Position numbers and translations under genes: made by a program. Shown piece by piece: positions 1-8,260 of a stretch of DNA of 64,000 nucleotides. The stretch is from an uncultured Porphyromonadaceae bacterium (GTDB lineage: Bacteria > Bacteroidota > Bacteroidia > Bacteroidales > Muribaculaceae). The stretch covers positions 6,336 to 70,335 of the forward strand of contig URSD01000010.1 of the NCBI GenBank assembly GCA_900550395.1, read 5' to 3'. A model generated the notes under the pieces. That model saw only the letters and a program-made list of their open reading frames with translations, had not been told where the DNA came from and made no database searches. Position 1 is the first letter of the stretch, and each line of letters begins with the position of its first letter.

Positions 1-1
1 C

Positions 2-1294
2 GCACTTACCGCCACGCTGCCGGCCGGCGCCCAGTTCCACTTCCGCAACTCGGCACGTATGGCCGACTCGGACGGCCTTGAGTCGCTTCAGGATGTAGAG
101 ATAGTAGCTATTGACGAGGACACCCCGGTGGATACCGTCGTCAGTCTGGCTCCGCTGCCGGCCTACTTCTTTCTGCCGGCGGTATATTCACATTACGATT
201 TTCCCGACACCGTGGACATAGCCGCCTCCGACTACAGCGGCAACCCCGCGCTGCGCTGGCTCGAGGATGCCAACGCCGTGGGAGCGCGCATGCAGCGCAT
301 ACGCCACCGCTACTTCTTCGCCCATCCCGACGACCTGCCCTACATCGCGGCCGAGCTACCCGACGCGCCCAAGCGTTACTCGGCCATCGTAGACCCGAGC
401 GACTTCTCCGTCGATATAGTGGAGAGCGTGACCGGTCCGGCCGCGGCGCCCACCGTCAAGGCCGAGGAGGTCAAGAAACGGCACTGGATACGCACCTTCA
501 ACGTCTCGCTTCAGTTCTCGCAGGCCTACGTGTCGCCCAACTGGTACCAGGGCGGCAAGAACAACCTCAACATGCTCGGACAGATATACTACAACGTGAA
601 GCTCAACCAGGAGTTCCACCCCAACATCCTGTTCGAGACTACGGCCCAGTACAAGCTCGGCATGAACAACGCGCCGGACGACGAGTACCACGACTACAAC
701 ATCAACGAGGACATCTTCCAGGTCAACAGCACCTTCGGTCTGAAGGCCGCACGCCGCTGGTACTATTCTGTCACGGGGCAGTTCAAGACACAGCTGCTGA
801 ACAGCTATAAGCCCAACTCGCCCGACCTCAAAAGCGGATTCCTCTCGCCGGGCGACCTCACCGTGGGTCTCGGTATGACCTACAACTACGCCAACAAGAA
901 GAAGACATTCACGTTCGATGCCAGCATCTCGCCACTGTCCTACAACCTGCGCACATGTACCAGCGACCGCCTCAACCACGAGGACTACGACATACGGCAG
1001 GACCGCACGACGGCCCACAAGTTCGGCAGCAACGCGGAGGTGAAGATATACTGGAAGATGGCCTACAACATCTACCTGCGCTCGCGGCTCTACGGCTTCT
1101 CCGACTATGAGAGCGTTCAGGCCGACTGGGAGAACACCATCGTGTTTGAAATCAACAAGTTCCTGACTACCCAGCTGTTCATGCACGCCCGCTACGACAC
1201 GCGCACGGCGCGTCTCGAGGACAGCAAGTGGCACAAGCTCCAGTTCAAGGAAATCCTCTCCATAGGCTTCGCCTACAAATTCAGCTCGCTCTGA
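2..1294 (+). CDS. DUF3078-type outer-membrane protein, 5' truncated by window edge
   Basis: The reading frame is open from base 2, so the start lies outside the window. The first visible residues (ALTATLPAGAQ) look like the end of a signal peptide, which would make the ATG at 59 internal. The last 270 or so residues are rich in alternating aromatic and polar strands (VSLQFSQAYVSPNWYQGG; ending in FAYKFSSL with a near-terminal Phe), typical of the Bacteroidetes DUF3078 outer-membrane barrels. Function is not established for the family. The stop TGA shares its A with the ATG of the next gene (TGATG), so the two are translationally coupled. Confidence 0.75.
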   Translation, partial: ALTATLPAGAQFHFRNSARMADSDGLESLQDVEIVAIDEDTPVDTVVSLAPLPAYFFLPAVYSHYDFPDTVDIAASDYSGNPALRWLEDANAVGARMQRIRHRYFFAHPDDLPYIAAELPDAPKRYSAIVDPSDFSVDIVESVTGPAAAPTVKAEEVKKRHWIRTFNVSLQFSQAYVSPNWYQGGKNNLNMLGQIYYNVKLNQEFHPNILFETTAQYKLGMNNAPDDEYHDYNINEDIFQVNSTFGLKAARRWYYSVTGQFKTQLLNSYKPNSPDLKSGFLSPGDLTVGLGMTYNYANKKKTFTFDASISPLSYNLRTCTSDRLNHEDYDIRQDRTTAHKFGSNAEVKIYWKMAYNIYLRSRLYGFSDYESVQADWENTIVFEINKFLTTQLFMHARYDTRTARLEDSKWHKLQFKEILSIGFAYKFSSL

Positions 1295-1776
1295 TGCGTC
1301 TTCACGCCGCTATACTGACGCTCCTTGCCTCGGCATGCCTCCTGACATGTCACGCGCAGCGCACCACTCGCCCCGGTCGCACACAGGCCGCGCGCACTGC
1401 GGCCGAGCGTATGGCGCAGCCGGCGGCCGACACTCTCGTGCCGCCCTCCGGAGCCGTCGTCATAGCGGGTTACGACAAGACTCTCTCCTCGCGCCGCGAG
1501 AGCTTCTTCGTCACAAACGCCGCTGACTCCGCCACGCTGGTGTGGATACTCGCCACCATCGACTATCTCGACATGCAGGGCCATCAGCTGCACCGCCGGC
1601 GCGCTACCATGCGCTGCGACATACCGCCGCGTCAGACCCGGCGCCTCGACATCCCGGCGTGGGACCGCCAGGGCGTCTACTACTACCGCGGCTCCGAGCC
1701 GCGGCGGCGCGTGCAGGCGGCCGCCTCACCTTTTGAAATCAGCATCCGCATTGACTCCGTGGCCGTGCGGCGCTGA
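1294..1776 (+). CDS. Small exported protein of unknown function
   Basis: A protein of 160 residues. I chose the ATG at 1294 over an in-frame ATG at 1228 because it gives a clear signal peptide (hydrophobic stretch to about residue 18, then CHAQ) and a TGATG junction with the preceding barrel gene. The mature part is Arg-rich and carries one small beta-rich domain (VVIAGYDKTLSSRRESFFV, about residues 55-75). No known family is recognised. The tight coupling suggests it acts with the outer-membrane protein, perhaps as a periplasmic partner; this is inference from position only. Confidence 0.65.
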   Translation: MRLHAAILTLLASACLLTCHAQRTTRPGRTQAARTAAERMAQPAADTLVPPSGAVVIAGYDKTLSSRRESFFVTNAADSATLVWILATIDYLDMQGHQLHRRRATMRCDIPPRQTRRLDIPAWDRQGVYYYRGSEPRRRVQAAASPFEISIRIDSVAVRR

Positions 1777-1809
1777 CAGCCATTCACGTATTTTCAAATC
1801 CACATTACC

Positions 1810-2502
1810 ATGATAAAACGAATCCTATTCTCAGTCCTGCTCGCCGCGGCGGCAGCCACAGGCATGCAAGCCGCCGGGGGCGCCAAGCCCGTAGTCTCGA
1901 TTCTCGGCGACTCCTATTCCACATTCGACGGTTATATCCCGGAAGGCAACGAACCCTGGTATTTCGCCCGGGAGCGTGAGGAGCTCACCGATGTCCGCGA
2001 CGTCCGCCAGACATGGTGGTGGCAGCTCGTGGCCGAAGGCGGCTACATACTCGGCGTCAACGATAGCTACAGCGGAGCCACGATAAGCTACACCGGCTAC
2101 AACGGTGACGACTATCGCGCACGCTCCTTCAACACGCGTCTGGCGCGCATCGCTCCGCCCGATGTGCTGCTGATTTTCGGCGCCACCAACGACAGCTGGT
2201 GCGGCGCTCCCCTGGGCGAATACGTCTACGACAATCTCACGCTCGGCCACATGTACGAGTTCCGTCCGGCGCTCGGACGCCTGCTGCGGGAGGCGCAGGC
2301 GCGCATGCCGGGCACACGCATAGTCTACATCATCAACTCCGAGCTGAAGCCGGAAATCACCGAGTCGATATGCACGGAGTGCCGCCACTTCGGCGTGGAG
2401 TACGTGCTGCTGCACGATATCGACAAGCGCGCCGGCCACCCCACGGTCAAAGGCATGGAGCAGATAAAGAACCAGGTGCTTAAAGCACTGGGCGGCAAGT
2501 AG
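1810..2502 (+). CDS. SGNH/GDSL-family hydrolase, secreted
   Basis: A 230-residue exported esterase-type hydrolase. The signal peptide ends near residue 21. Block I is ILGDSYS with the nucleophile Ser at about residue 35. FGATND fits the Asn-containing block III, and HPTVKG near residue 212 holds the catalytic His of block V. The family hydrolyses ester bonds such as acetyl groups on carbohydrates, but the substrate cannot be told from sequence. It lies 33 nt after the small exported protein on the same strand and converges on the acetyltransferase-like gene, 22 nt away. Confidence 0.8.
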   Translation: MIKRILFSVLLAAAAATGMQAAGGAKPVVSILGDSYSTFDGYIPEGNEPWYFAREREELTDVRDVRQTWWWQLVAEGGYILGVNDSYSGATISYTGYNGDDYRARSFNTRLARIAPPDVLLIFGATNDSWCGAPLGEYVYDNLTLGHMYEFRPALGRLLREAQARMPGTRIVYIINSELKPEITESICTECRHFGVEYVLLHDIDKRAGHPTVKGMEQIKNQVLKALGGK

Positions 2503-2524
2503 ATAAATTATATAATCCCTATAG

Positions 2525-3670
2525 TCAGATGGGTTTGCGCCAGGCGCGGCGGCGGCGGTGCTGTCGGTGCTCGAAGTAGTCCCACTGGCGCTGCACGTTG
2601 GCATTGACCTCAAGCTCCAGGTTGCTCTCGGCCCAGCGGTAGCCGTGGCTGATGTAGCGCGGGATAAGGTCGGCGAAAAGCATGGAGTTCACGCCCTTGC
2701 CGAGCAGGTCCTTCCTGACGGCCACGAGCATGAGGTCCACCACGTCGACGCCGCGGCCGCGTATGGCTCCGAGCAGGTGCCACCAGCCCGTGGGGAACAG
2801 GCGGCCGCCGCTGCGGCGCAGCGCGGCCGAAAGCGACGGCATGGAGATGCCGGCGGCCGCGAGGCGCCCTTCGCCGTCGACGATGATGCTCAGGTCCTCC
2901 AGGCGCAGAATGCTCAGGTAGGTGTTCACGTAGCTGTCGATCATGCGGTCGGTCAGGGGCACAAAGCCGTAGAGGTCGGCGTAGGCCTCGTTGATAAGGC
3001 GGAAGAACGCGTGGCCGTATTTGCGCTTCAGCTCCTTCTTCGACGTGAACCTCACGCTGTGGAGGTCGTATTTCCGGGCCACGATGTCGGCGATGCGCTG
3101 CATCTTCTCCGGCACGGCTTCGGGCACCTTCATGCGGAACTCTATCCAGTCGGCGTCCTTGGCGAATCCCATGCGCTCCATGTGCCTGGGGTAGTAGGGA
3201 TAGTTATATATGGTAGCCATGGTGCCCATCTCGTCGAAGCCTTCCACGAGCATGCCCTCGTGGTCCATGTCGGTGAAGCCCATCGGGCCTATCATCTCTG
3301 TCATGCCCATGCTGCGGCCCCACTGCGCGGCGGCATCGAAGAGGGCGTCGACCACGTCAGCGTCGTCGATGAAGTCGACCCATCCGAAGCGCATCGCCTT
3401 GCTGCCGAAGCGCCTGTTGGCCTCGCGGTTGATTATGGCCGTGATGCGGCCCACCGGCTTGCCTCCGCGCCAGGCCATGAAGCTCTGCGAGTCGCATTGC
3501 TCGGCGGCGGGATTGCGTTTGGGGTCGAGGGTCTCCAGTTCGTCCACTATCAGCGGCGGCACGAAGCAGGCGTTGCCCTTGTAGAGGTCGATACCGAAGT
3601 GTATATAGCGCAGCAGCTCTGCGCGCGTGGGGCGCAGAGCCGTTATTTCTATTTTGTCTTTATCAGTCAT
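2525..3670 (-). CDS. GNAT-like N-acetyltransferase family protein
   Basis: A 381-residue soluble protein with two regions: an N-terminal part (MAWRGGKPVGRITAIINREAN, about residues 65-85) that resembles the beta strands of an acyl-CoA N-acyltransferase fold, and a C-terminal part where VAVRKDLLGKGVNSMLF (about residues 318-334) resembles the acetyl-CoA binding loop (R/Q-x-x-G-x-G/A). Long proteins of this type occur in Bacteroidetes without a known substrate. It begins 5 nt after the stop of the pseudokinase gene upstream, so the two form an operon and may share a pathway. The His/Arg-rich C-terminus is a tail, not a motif I recognise. Confidence 0.65.
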   Translation of the reverse strand: MTDKDKIEITALRPTRAELLRYIHFGIDLYKGNACFVPPLIVDELETLDPKRNPAAEQCDSQSFMAWRGGKPVGRITAIINREANRRFGSKAMRFGWVDFIDDADVVDALFDAAAQWGRSMGMTEMIGPMGFTDMDHEGMLVEGFDEMGTMATIYNYPYYPRHMERMGFAKDADWIEFRMKVPEAVPEKMQRIADIVARKYDLHSVRFTSKKELKRKYGHAFFRLINEAYADLYGFVPLTDRMIDSYVNTYLSILRLEDLSIIVDGEGRLAAAGISMPSLSAALRRSGGRLFPTGWWHLLGAIRGRGVDVVDLMLVAVRKDLLGKGVNSMLFADLIPRYISHGYRWAESNLELEVNANVQRQWDYFEHRQHRRRRAWRKPI

Positions 3671-3675
3671 AGCGT

Positions 3676-4422
3676 TCAGTTCACGGGCTTTGTCGAGAGC
3701 CAGGCCAGCAGAATGACCATTACGGAGAGGAATGCGATTATTATCAGGTAGAAGCGGCGTCCGGTGCGGGTGCCCTCGAGTGCGATGTGCAGGTCGTGGG
3801 CGTCGGCTATGCGGCGGTGGCCGTCGCGGCGCAGGCAGCGCTCGGCCACGCTGCGCAGCTGCGGGTCGGCTATTCCGCTGGCATCCAGCGTCTCTGTCAC
3901 TATCTGCCCGTAGGCCCGGACGTCGTCGCAGGCCATGGCGGGAGAGGTGGCCTCATGCTGGTCGAAGCCCACGTCGATAAGTTTCAGGTTGCCGATGTTT
4001 TCGGTGAAGATGATGCGCTCGGGGCGTATCGGATGATGCACGATGTGGTTGCTCTGGATGTATTCGAGCGCCGCGGGCAGGCAGCGGCGCAGCTGCTCGA
4101 TGTGCGCCTCCGTCACCTCGCCTTTGTCGATAAGCTTCCGCAGCGACGTGCCGTAGACGTCGTCGAAGATGATGCAGCGGCCGAGACCTGGCACATCCTC
4201 GAAGTCGTTAACCATCACGATGTTGGGGTGGGCGAGATTGTAGCGCACGTCGAACTCCTTCTCAATCATGGCCTGATACTCGGCCTTGTCGCGGAATTCA
4301 GGACGCAGAGTCTTCATCATCACCCACTTGCCAAGCTTGCGGGCAGTATAGACGTTATAGAATTCCTCGTCCCATTCGGGAAGATGCTCTATCTCTGTCC
4401 AACGTTGAGCTGTATCGGCCAT
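3676..4422 (-). CDS. Tail-anchored protein-kinase-like protein, probable pseudokinase
   Basis: A 248-residue protein with a compact kinase-like fold. VMMKTL places the ATP-binding Lys at residue 37. The segment HHPIRPERI (129-137) aligns with the catalytic loop HRDIKPENI, but the catalytic Asp is Pro and the metal-binding Asn is Arg. DVG (150-152) stands for DFG. A single hydrophobic segment at about 224-243 ends the protein, so it should sit on the cytoplasmic face of the membrane by a C-terminal anchor. The start is the ATG at 4422; a longer frame to 4494 runs across the likely promoter at 4482. It is probably inactive as a kinase and may act as a scaffold or nucleotide-binding switch (inference). 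Confidence 0.7.
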   Translation of the reverse strand: MADTAQRWTEIEHLPEWDEEFYNVYTARKLGKWVMMKTLRPEFRDKAEYQAMIEKEFDVRYNLAHPNIVMVNDFEDVPGLGRCIIFDDVYGTSLRKLIDKGEVTEAHIEQLRRCLPAALEYIQSNHIVHHPIRPERIIFTENIGNLKLIDVGFDQHEATSPAMACDDVRAYGQIVTETLDASGIADPQLRSVAERCLRRDGHRRIADAHDLHIALEGTRTGRRFYLIIIAFLSVMVILLAWLSTKPVN

Positions 4423-4481
4423 TTTTTGAATCCGGGATATGAAATTAATATAAATCAGATGCCTGCCGGCGTAACACGGTG

Positions 4482-4489
4482 CAAATTTA
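4482..4489 (-). promoter_or_regulatory. Bacteroidetes -7 box for the pseudokinase operon
   Basis: On the minus strand this reads TAAATTTG, matching TAnnTTTG. It lies in an AT-rich stretch (4495-4678) about 60 nt before the ATG at 4422. No good TTTG lies 19-21 nt further upstream. It supports the ATG at 4422 as the start. Confidence 0.5.
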
Positions 4490-4678
4490 CTCAAAATTTT
4501 GCATTAACACCATGTATATAAAAAAATTACCCGTCATCTCGACGAGCAATCTTCTTAACCTTAAATCTAATACCATGAAAAACACGTTGCAAAATTAGCG
4601 GTTTTATGTTATATAACATACTTTTTAGGTTAAAAAATTCATTGAGTTAACAATATTTAACCTTTAGGGTGCAAAAAT

Positions 4679-4718
4679 CCGGTGACGGAAAACGCATTAT
4701 CGTGCGTTCCGTCACCGG
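4679..4718 (-). terminator. Rho-independent terminator of serA
   Basis: A 12-bp perfect stem (CCGGTGACGGAA with TTCCGTCACCGG), extended by an inner CGCA/TGCG stem with a small A-A bulge and a 6-nt loop. Read on the minus strand it is followed by GGATTTTTGC. It lies 20 nt past the serA stop. Confidence 0.85.
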
Positions 4719-4738
4719 AATAAATCACTGTTGTACGG

Positions 4739-5656
4739 TCAGTTGACGCGGAAACGTGTGTTGCCGTCGCGGAAGAAGGCTACAATCTGACGCGCGGCGG
4801 CCAGGCCTGCGTTGATGTTGGCCTCGGCTGTCTGCGCTCCCATCTTCTTCGGCGTGAAGAACACGCGGCCCGGGCAATCGGCTGCGAGAGCGTCGGCGCA
4901 GTCGGGGCGCACGTCGGCCAGATAGCGCAGGTCGGGACGCTCGGCCATCACGCGCTGCAGGCCTGCTTCGTCAATGACCTCCTTGCGGGCGGTGTTGATG
5001 AGGACGCCGCCCTTGGGCATAAGGCCGATGAGAGCCGCGCCTATGCTGCCGCGGGTCTCGGGCGTGGCGGGGATGTGTATGCTCACGACGTCGTTGCCGG
5101 CGTAGAGAGCCTCCACGCTGTCGACGGGTTCAACGCCTGCCTCGCGCATGACCTCGGGCGGGCAGAAGGGGTCGTAGGCGCTGACGTGCATGCCGAATCC
5201 GGCGGCGATGCGCGCCACGCAGCGGCCCACCTGCCCGAAGGCCTGGAGGCCAAGACGCTTGTCGCGCAGCTCGGTGCCGCTGGTGCCGGCATACATGTTG
5301 CGCACGGCCATGACGGCCATGCCGAACACAAGCTCGGCCACGGCGTTGGAGTTCTGGCCCGGAGTGTTCTCGGCCACCACGCCTGCATCGGTGGCAGCAT
5401 GGAGGTCGATGTTGTCGTAGCCGGCGCCGGCGCGTACCACAATCTTGAGGTGCGGGGCGGCGGCGAACACCTCGGCGTCAACCTTGTCGCTGCGCACTAT
5501 GAGCGCGTCGGCCGTTGCCACGGCGTCAAGCAGCGCGCTGCGGTCGGTGTATTTCTCCAGCAGGACCAGCTCATGGCCTGCGGCCTGCGCCACCTCGCGT
5601 ATGCCGGCGACGGCGACGGGTGCGAAGGGCTTCTCTGTGGCGACTAATATCTTCAT
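4739..5656 (-). CDS. serA: D-3-phosphoglycerate dehydrogenase, short lysine-type
   Basis: Oxidises 3-phosphoglycerate to 3-phosphohydroxypyruvate, the first step of serine synthesis. The protein has 305 residues, with no ACT or intervening regulatory domain. The substrate-binding region is VRAGAGYDNID (74-84), the nucleotide-binding loop is GLQAFGQVGR (136-145) and the active-site Arg is in NTARKEVIDE (R224). Where most family members have the catalytic His, this one has TPKKMGAQT (268-276), matching the lysine variant (type IIIK) known in Bacteroidetes and Entamoeba. serC lies upstream on the same strand, but a 359-bp MITE ends only about 9 nt before the serA start codon. Confidence 0.93.
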   Translation of the reverse strand: MKILVATEKPFAPVAVAGIREVAQAAGHELVLLEKYTDRSALLDAVATADALIVRSDKVDAEVFAAAPHLKIVVRAGAGYDNIDLHAATDAGVVAENTPGQNSNAVAELVFGMAVMAVRNMYAGTSGTELRDKRLGLQAFGQVGRCVARIAAGFGMHVSAYDPFCPPEVMREAGVEPVDSVEALYAGNDVVSIHIPATPETRGSIGAALIGLMPKGGVLINTARKEVIDEAGLQRVMAERPDLRYLADVRPDCADALAADCPGRVFFTPKKMGAQTAEANINAGLAAARQIVAFFRDGNTRFRVN

Positions 5657-5665
5657 GGCGGTTAA

Positions 5666-6024
5666 GAGGCTGTTTAAAAACAGATGTTAACGCAGGGGCG
5701 GTCAATCTCCGAGCGATTTTTGTCGTCTGATGAGGGAGTGTGGCCGTAGCCACTCGACCGAAGAAGACGGCGGAAAGCGCCGGAGAGGGACCGAGGCGAG
5801 CTGACTTTTATCATCTGTTTGTTTATCATACTGTTATTTTAATATTTCTTTCGTTTTGTCCGGAGGCTGATTTTATCATGAAAAGTTACTTCGGCTTTGC
5901 ATCTTTTGGGTGTCTTTCATCCTTTGTCACAGTCGCGTACATCCAGTACGCTCCTGCTCCCGCAGGATGAAATACCCTCCAAAATCTGCAACCCCTGTGT
6001 TAACATCTGTTTTTAAACAGCCTC
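5666..6024. mobile_element. MITE, copy 1 (359 bp with about 35-bp terminal inverted repeats)
   Basis: The left end GAGGCTGTTTAAAAACAGAT continues into GTTAAC; the right end is its near-perfect inverted complement over about 35 bp. The element has the same length as the copy at 20988-21346, and I see only four base differences (for example g at 5692 against a at 21014). It encodes no transposase; the open frames inside look incidental. Both copies lie in the same orientation directly upstream of a minus-strand start codon. The right end abuts the serC stop codon. TA on both sides here could be a target duplication, but the second copy does not confirm it. Confidence 0.85.
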
Positions 6025-7095
6025 TTACTTATGTGTTGCCTCGAAATCGTTCATAGCCTCCACGAGGGCGTCGACGCTCTCCATGGGCAGGGCGTTGTAG
6101 AGCGACGCACGGAAGCCGCCCACGCTGCGGTGGCCCTTGATGCCGACGATGCCGCGCTGCGCGCAGAAGTCCACGAAGTCCTTCTCCAGATGCTTGAAAG
6201 GAGGAGCCATGACGAAGGTCACGTTCATCAGCGAACGGTCCTCCATGACGGCCGTGCCCTCGAACATCTCGCTGTTGTCGATGGCGTCGTAGAGCTTGGC
6301 GGCCTTAAGCTCGGCGCGGCTCTGAAGCTCGCGTATGCCGCCGAGCTGCTTGTAGTAGCGCAGGGTCTGGAGCGCGGTGAAGATGGGCAGCACTGGGGGA
6401 GTGTTGAACATCGAGCCCTTCTCCACGTGTGTGCGGTAGTCGAGCATGGTGGGAATCTTGCGGTCCGCATGGCCCAGGGCGGCGTCCTTGACGATTACCA
6501 GCGTCACGCCCGCGGGGGCGAGGTTCTTCTGCGCGCCGGCGTATATGGCGTCGTAACGGGCCACGTCGACGGGACGCGTGAAGATGTCGGAACTCATGTC
6601 GGCCACCAGCGGGCAGGGAACGTCGAGGTCGTCGCGCAGCTCGGTGCCGTAGATGGTATTGTTGGTGGTGATGTGCAGGTAGTCGAGGCCTTCAGGCACA
6701 TGGTAGTCGTGCGGATAGTAGGTATAGTGGGCGTCCTCGCTGCTTGCCAGCACGTCGACGTCGCCGAAGAGGCGCGCCTCCTTGATGGCCTTGTGGGCCC
6801 AGGTGCCGGTGTCGAGATAGCCCGCGCGGGTGCGCAGCAGGTTGTAGGGAATCATGCAGAACTGCATGGAGGCGCCGCCGCCCAGCCACAGCACACTGTA
6901 GCCTTCGGGCACGTTGAGCAGTTCCTTCACCAGAGCACCGGCCTCGTCGATGACGGCCTGGAACTCCTTGCTGCGGTGCGACACCGACAGCAGCGAGATA
7001 CCCGTGCCGGCAAAGTCGCGTATGGCGTCGATTGTGTTGTTGATGGCATAATCGCTCAGTATCGACGGTCCGGCGTAAAAATTGTGTTTCTTCAT
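6025..7095 (-). CDS. serC: Phosphoserine aminotransferase
   Basis: Converts 3-phosphohydroxypyruvate and glutamate to phosphoserine, the second step of serine synthesis, and acts also in PLP synthesis. The 356-residue length is typical. The pyridoxal phosphate Lys is in YAGAQKNLAPAG (K190), and WLGGGASMQF (70-79) is the conserved phosphate-binding region. The stop codon TAA (6025-6027) touches the terminal repeat of the MITE, so the insertion came in exactly at the end of the coding region and may have replaced the last base or bases. serA follows on the same strand, and the pair would normally be one operon. Confidence 0.95.
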   Translation of the reverse strand: MKKHNFYAGPSILSDYAINNTIDAIRDFAGTGISLLSVSHRSKEFQAVIDEAGALVKELLNVPEGYSVLWLGGGASMQFCMIPYNLLRTRAGYLDTGTWAHKAIKEARLFGDVDVLASSEDAHYTYYPHDYHVPEGLDYLHITTNNTIYGTELRDDLDVPCPLVADMSSDIFTRPVDVARYDAIYAGAQKNLAPAGVTLVIVKDAALGHADRKIPTMLDYRTHVEKGSMFNTPPVLPIFTALQTLRYYKQLGGIRELQSRAELKAAKLYDAIDNSEMFEGTAVMEDRSLMNVTFVMAPPFKHLEKDFVDFCAQRGIVGIKGHRSVGGFRASLYNALPMESVDALVEAMNDFEATHK

Positions 7096-7128
7096 AACTT
7101 GCAGTTATTTTGAGAGGGATTGTTTTTG

Positions 7129-7136
7129 CAAATATA
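7129..7136 (-). promoter_or_regulatory. Probable -7 box of serC
   Basis: The minus strand reads TATATTTG, 33 nt before the serC ATG. A TTTG occurs on the minus strand at 7151-7154, but only 14 nt away, so the -33 element is uncertain. Confidence 0.5.
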
Positions 7137-7201
7137 AAACAATTATCTCACAAAATGCCCGCAACCCTCAAATATTTTCAACCTGAAGCGAACGGGGCGC
7201 C

Positions 7202-8260
7202 TTATTCCCCGGCGGAGTCGAAGGAGAAGAGACCCAGATTGTCGGCGTTGGCGATGCCGAGGTGGCTGTAGGCCAGGTCGGTGACTTCGCGGCCGCGCGG
7301 GGTGCGCTTTATAAAACCTTCCTTTATAAGGTAGGGTTCGTACACCTCTTCTATGGTGCCGGGGTCCTCGCCGAGGGCGGTGGCGATGGTGGAGAGACCC
7401 ACCGGGCCGCCCTTGAACTTGGTGATGACCGTGCGCAGCAGCTTGTTGTCTATCTCGTCGAGGCCGTAGCGGTCGATGTTGAGGGCCTCGAGGGCATAGC
7501 GGGCGATGTCGAGGTCGATGTCGCCGCTGCCGCGCACCTGGGCGAAGTCGCGCACGCGCCGCAGCAGAGCGTTGGCGATACGCGGCGTACCGCGGCTGCG
7601 CAGTGCTATTTCGAGGGCGGCGTCCTCCGATATTTTCACTCCCAGCAGCCTTGCCGAGCGCTCCACGATGCCGCGCAGCACGGCGTGGTCGTAGTATTCC
7701 AGATGGCACTTGATGCCGAATCGCGCGCGTAGCGGCGACGTCAGCAGGCCGCTGCGGGTGGTGGCGCCAACGAGGGTGAAGGGCTCCAGGTTGAGCTGCA
7801 CCGACCGTGCGCCGGGGCCCTTGTCTATCATTATGTCGATGCGGTAGTCCTCCATCGCCGAGTACAGGTATTCCTCCACCACGGGGCTGAGGCGGTGTAT
7901 CTCGTCGATGAACAGCACATCGTTGGTTTCGAGCGACGTCAGGATGCCCGCCAGATCGCCGGGCTTGTCGAGCACGGGGCCGGAGGTGATCTTCATGCCC
8001 ACGCCCAGCTCGTTGGCCACGATGCCGGCCAGCGTGGTCTTGCCCAGGCCGGGAGGACCGAAGAGCAGGATGTGGTCCAGAGCCTCGCGGCGCATGCGGG
8101 CCGCGGCCACGAACACGCGCAGGTTGTCCACTATCTTCTCCTGTCCGCGGAAAGCCTCGAACTGGTCGGGACGCAGGGCGCGCTCCATGTCGCGTTCGCT
8201 GCCCCCCGAGGGAGTCTCGCGGCTGTCGCGTATATCGAATTTATCGTCGGACATCGTCAT
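7202..8260 (-). CDS. ruvB: Holliday junction branch-migration ATPase RuvB
   Basis: The AAA+ motor of the RuvAB complex, which drives branch migration of Holliday junctions. At 352 residues it is slightly longer than average. Walker A is GPPGLGKTT (about 68-76), Walker B is FIDEIHRL, sensor 1 lies in LVGATTRSGLL, and the C-terminal winged helix includes GPVGLSTIATALGED. The start ATG overlaps the stop of the upstream glycosyltransferase gene (ATGA), so translation is coupled. ruvA is not in the window. Confidence 0.96.
   Translation of the reverse strand: MTMSDDKFDIRDSRETPSGGSERDMERALRPDQFEAFRGQEKIVDNLRVFVAAARMRREALDHILLFGPPGLGKTTLAGIVANELGVGMKITSGPVLDKPGDLAGILTSLETNDVLFIDEIHRLSPVVEEYLYSAMEDYRIDIMIDKGPGARSVQLNLEPFTLVGATTRSGLLTSPLRARFGIKCHLEYYDHAVLRGIVERSARLLGVKISEDAALEIALRSRGTPRIANALLRRVRDFAQVRGSGDIDLDIARYALEALNIDRYGLDEIDNKLLRTVITKFKGGPVGLSTIATALGEDPGTIEEVYEPYLIKEGFIKRTPRGREVTDLAYSHLGIANADNLGLFSFDSAGE

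Noticed and set aside
5740..5970. 76-residue open frame inside both MITE copies
   Set aside because: Identical in both copies because the elements are; no promoter or start signal, no known family, and interrupted codon logic. Kept as part of the MITE.
5663..6027. TA target duplication proving an IS630/mariner-type parent
   Set aside because: TA flanks fit only copy 1; copy 2 has different flanks, so the family of the parent is left open.
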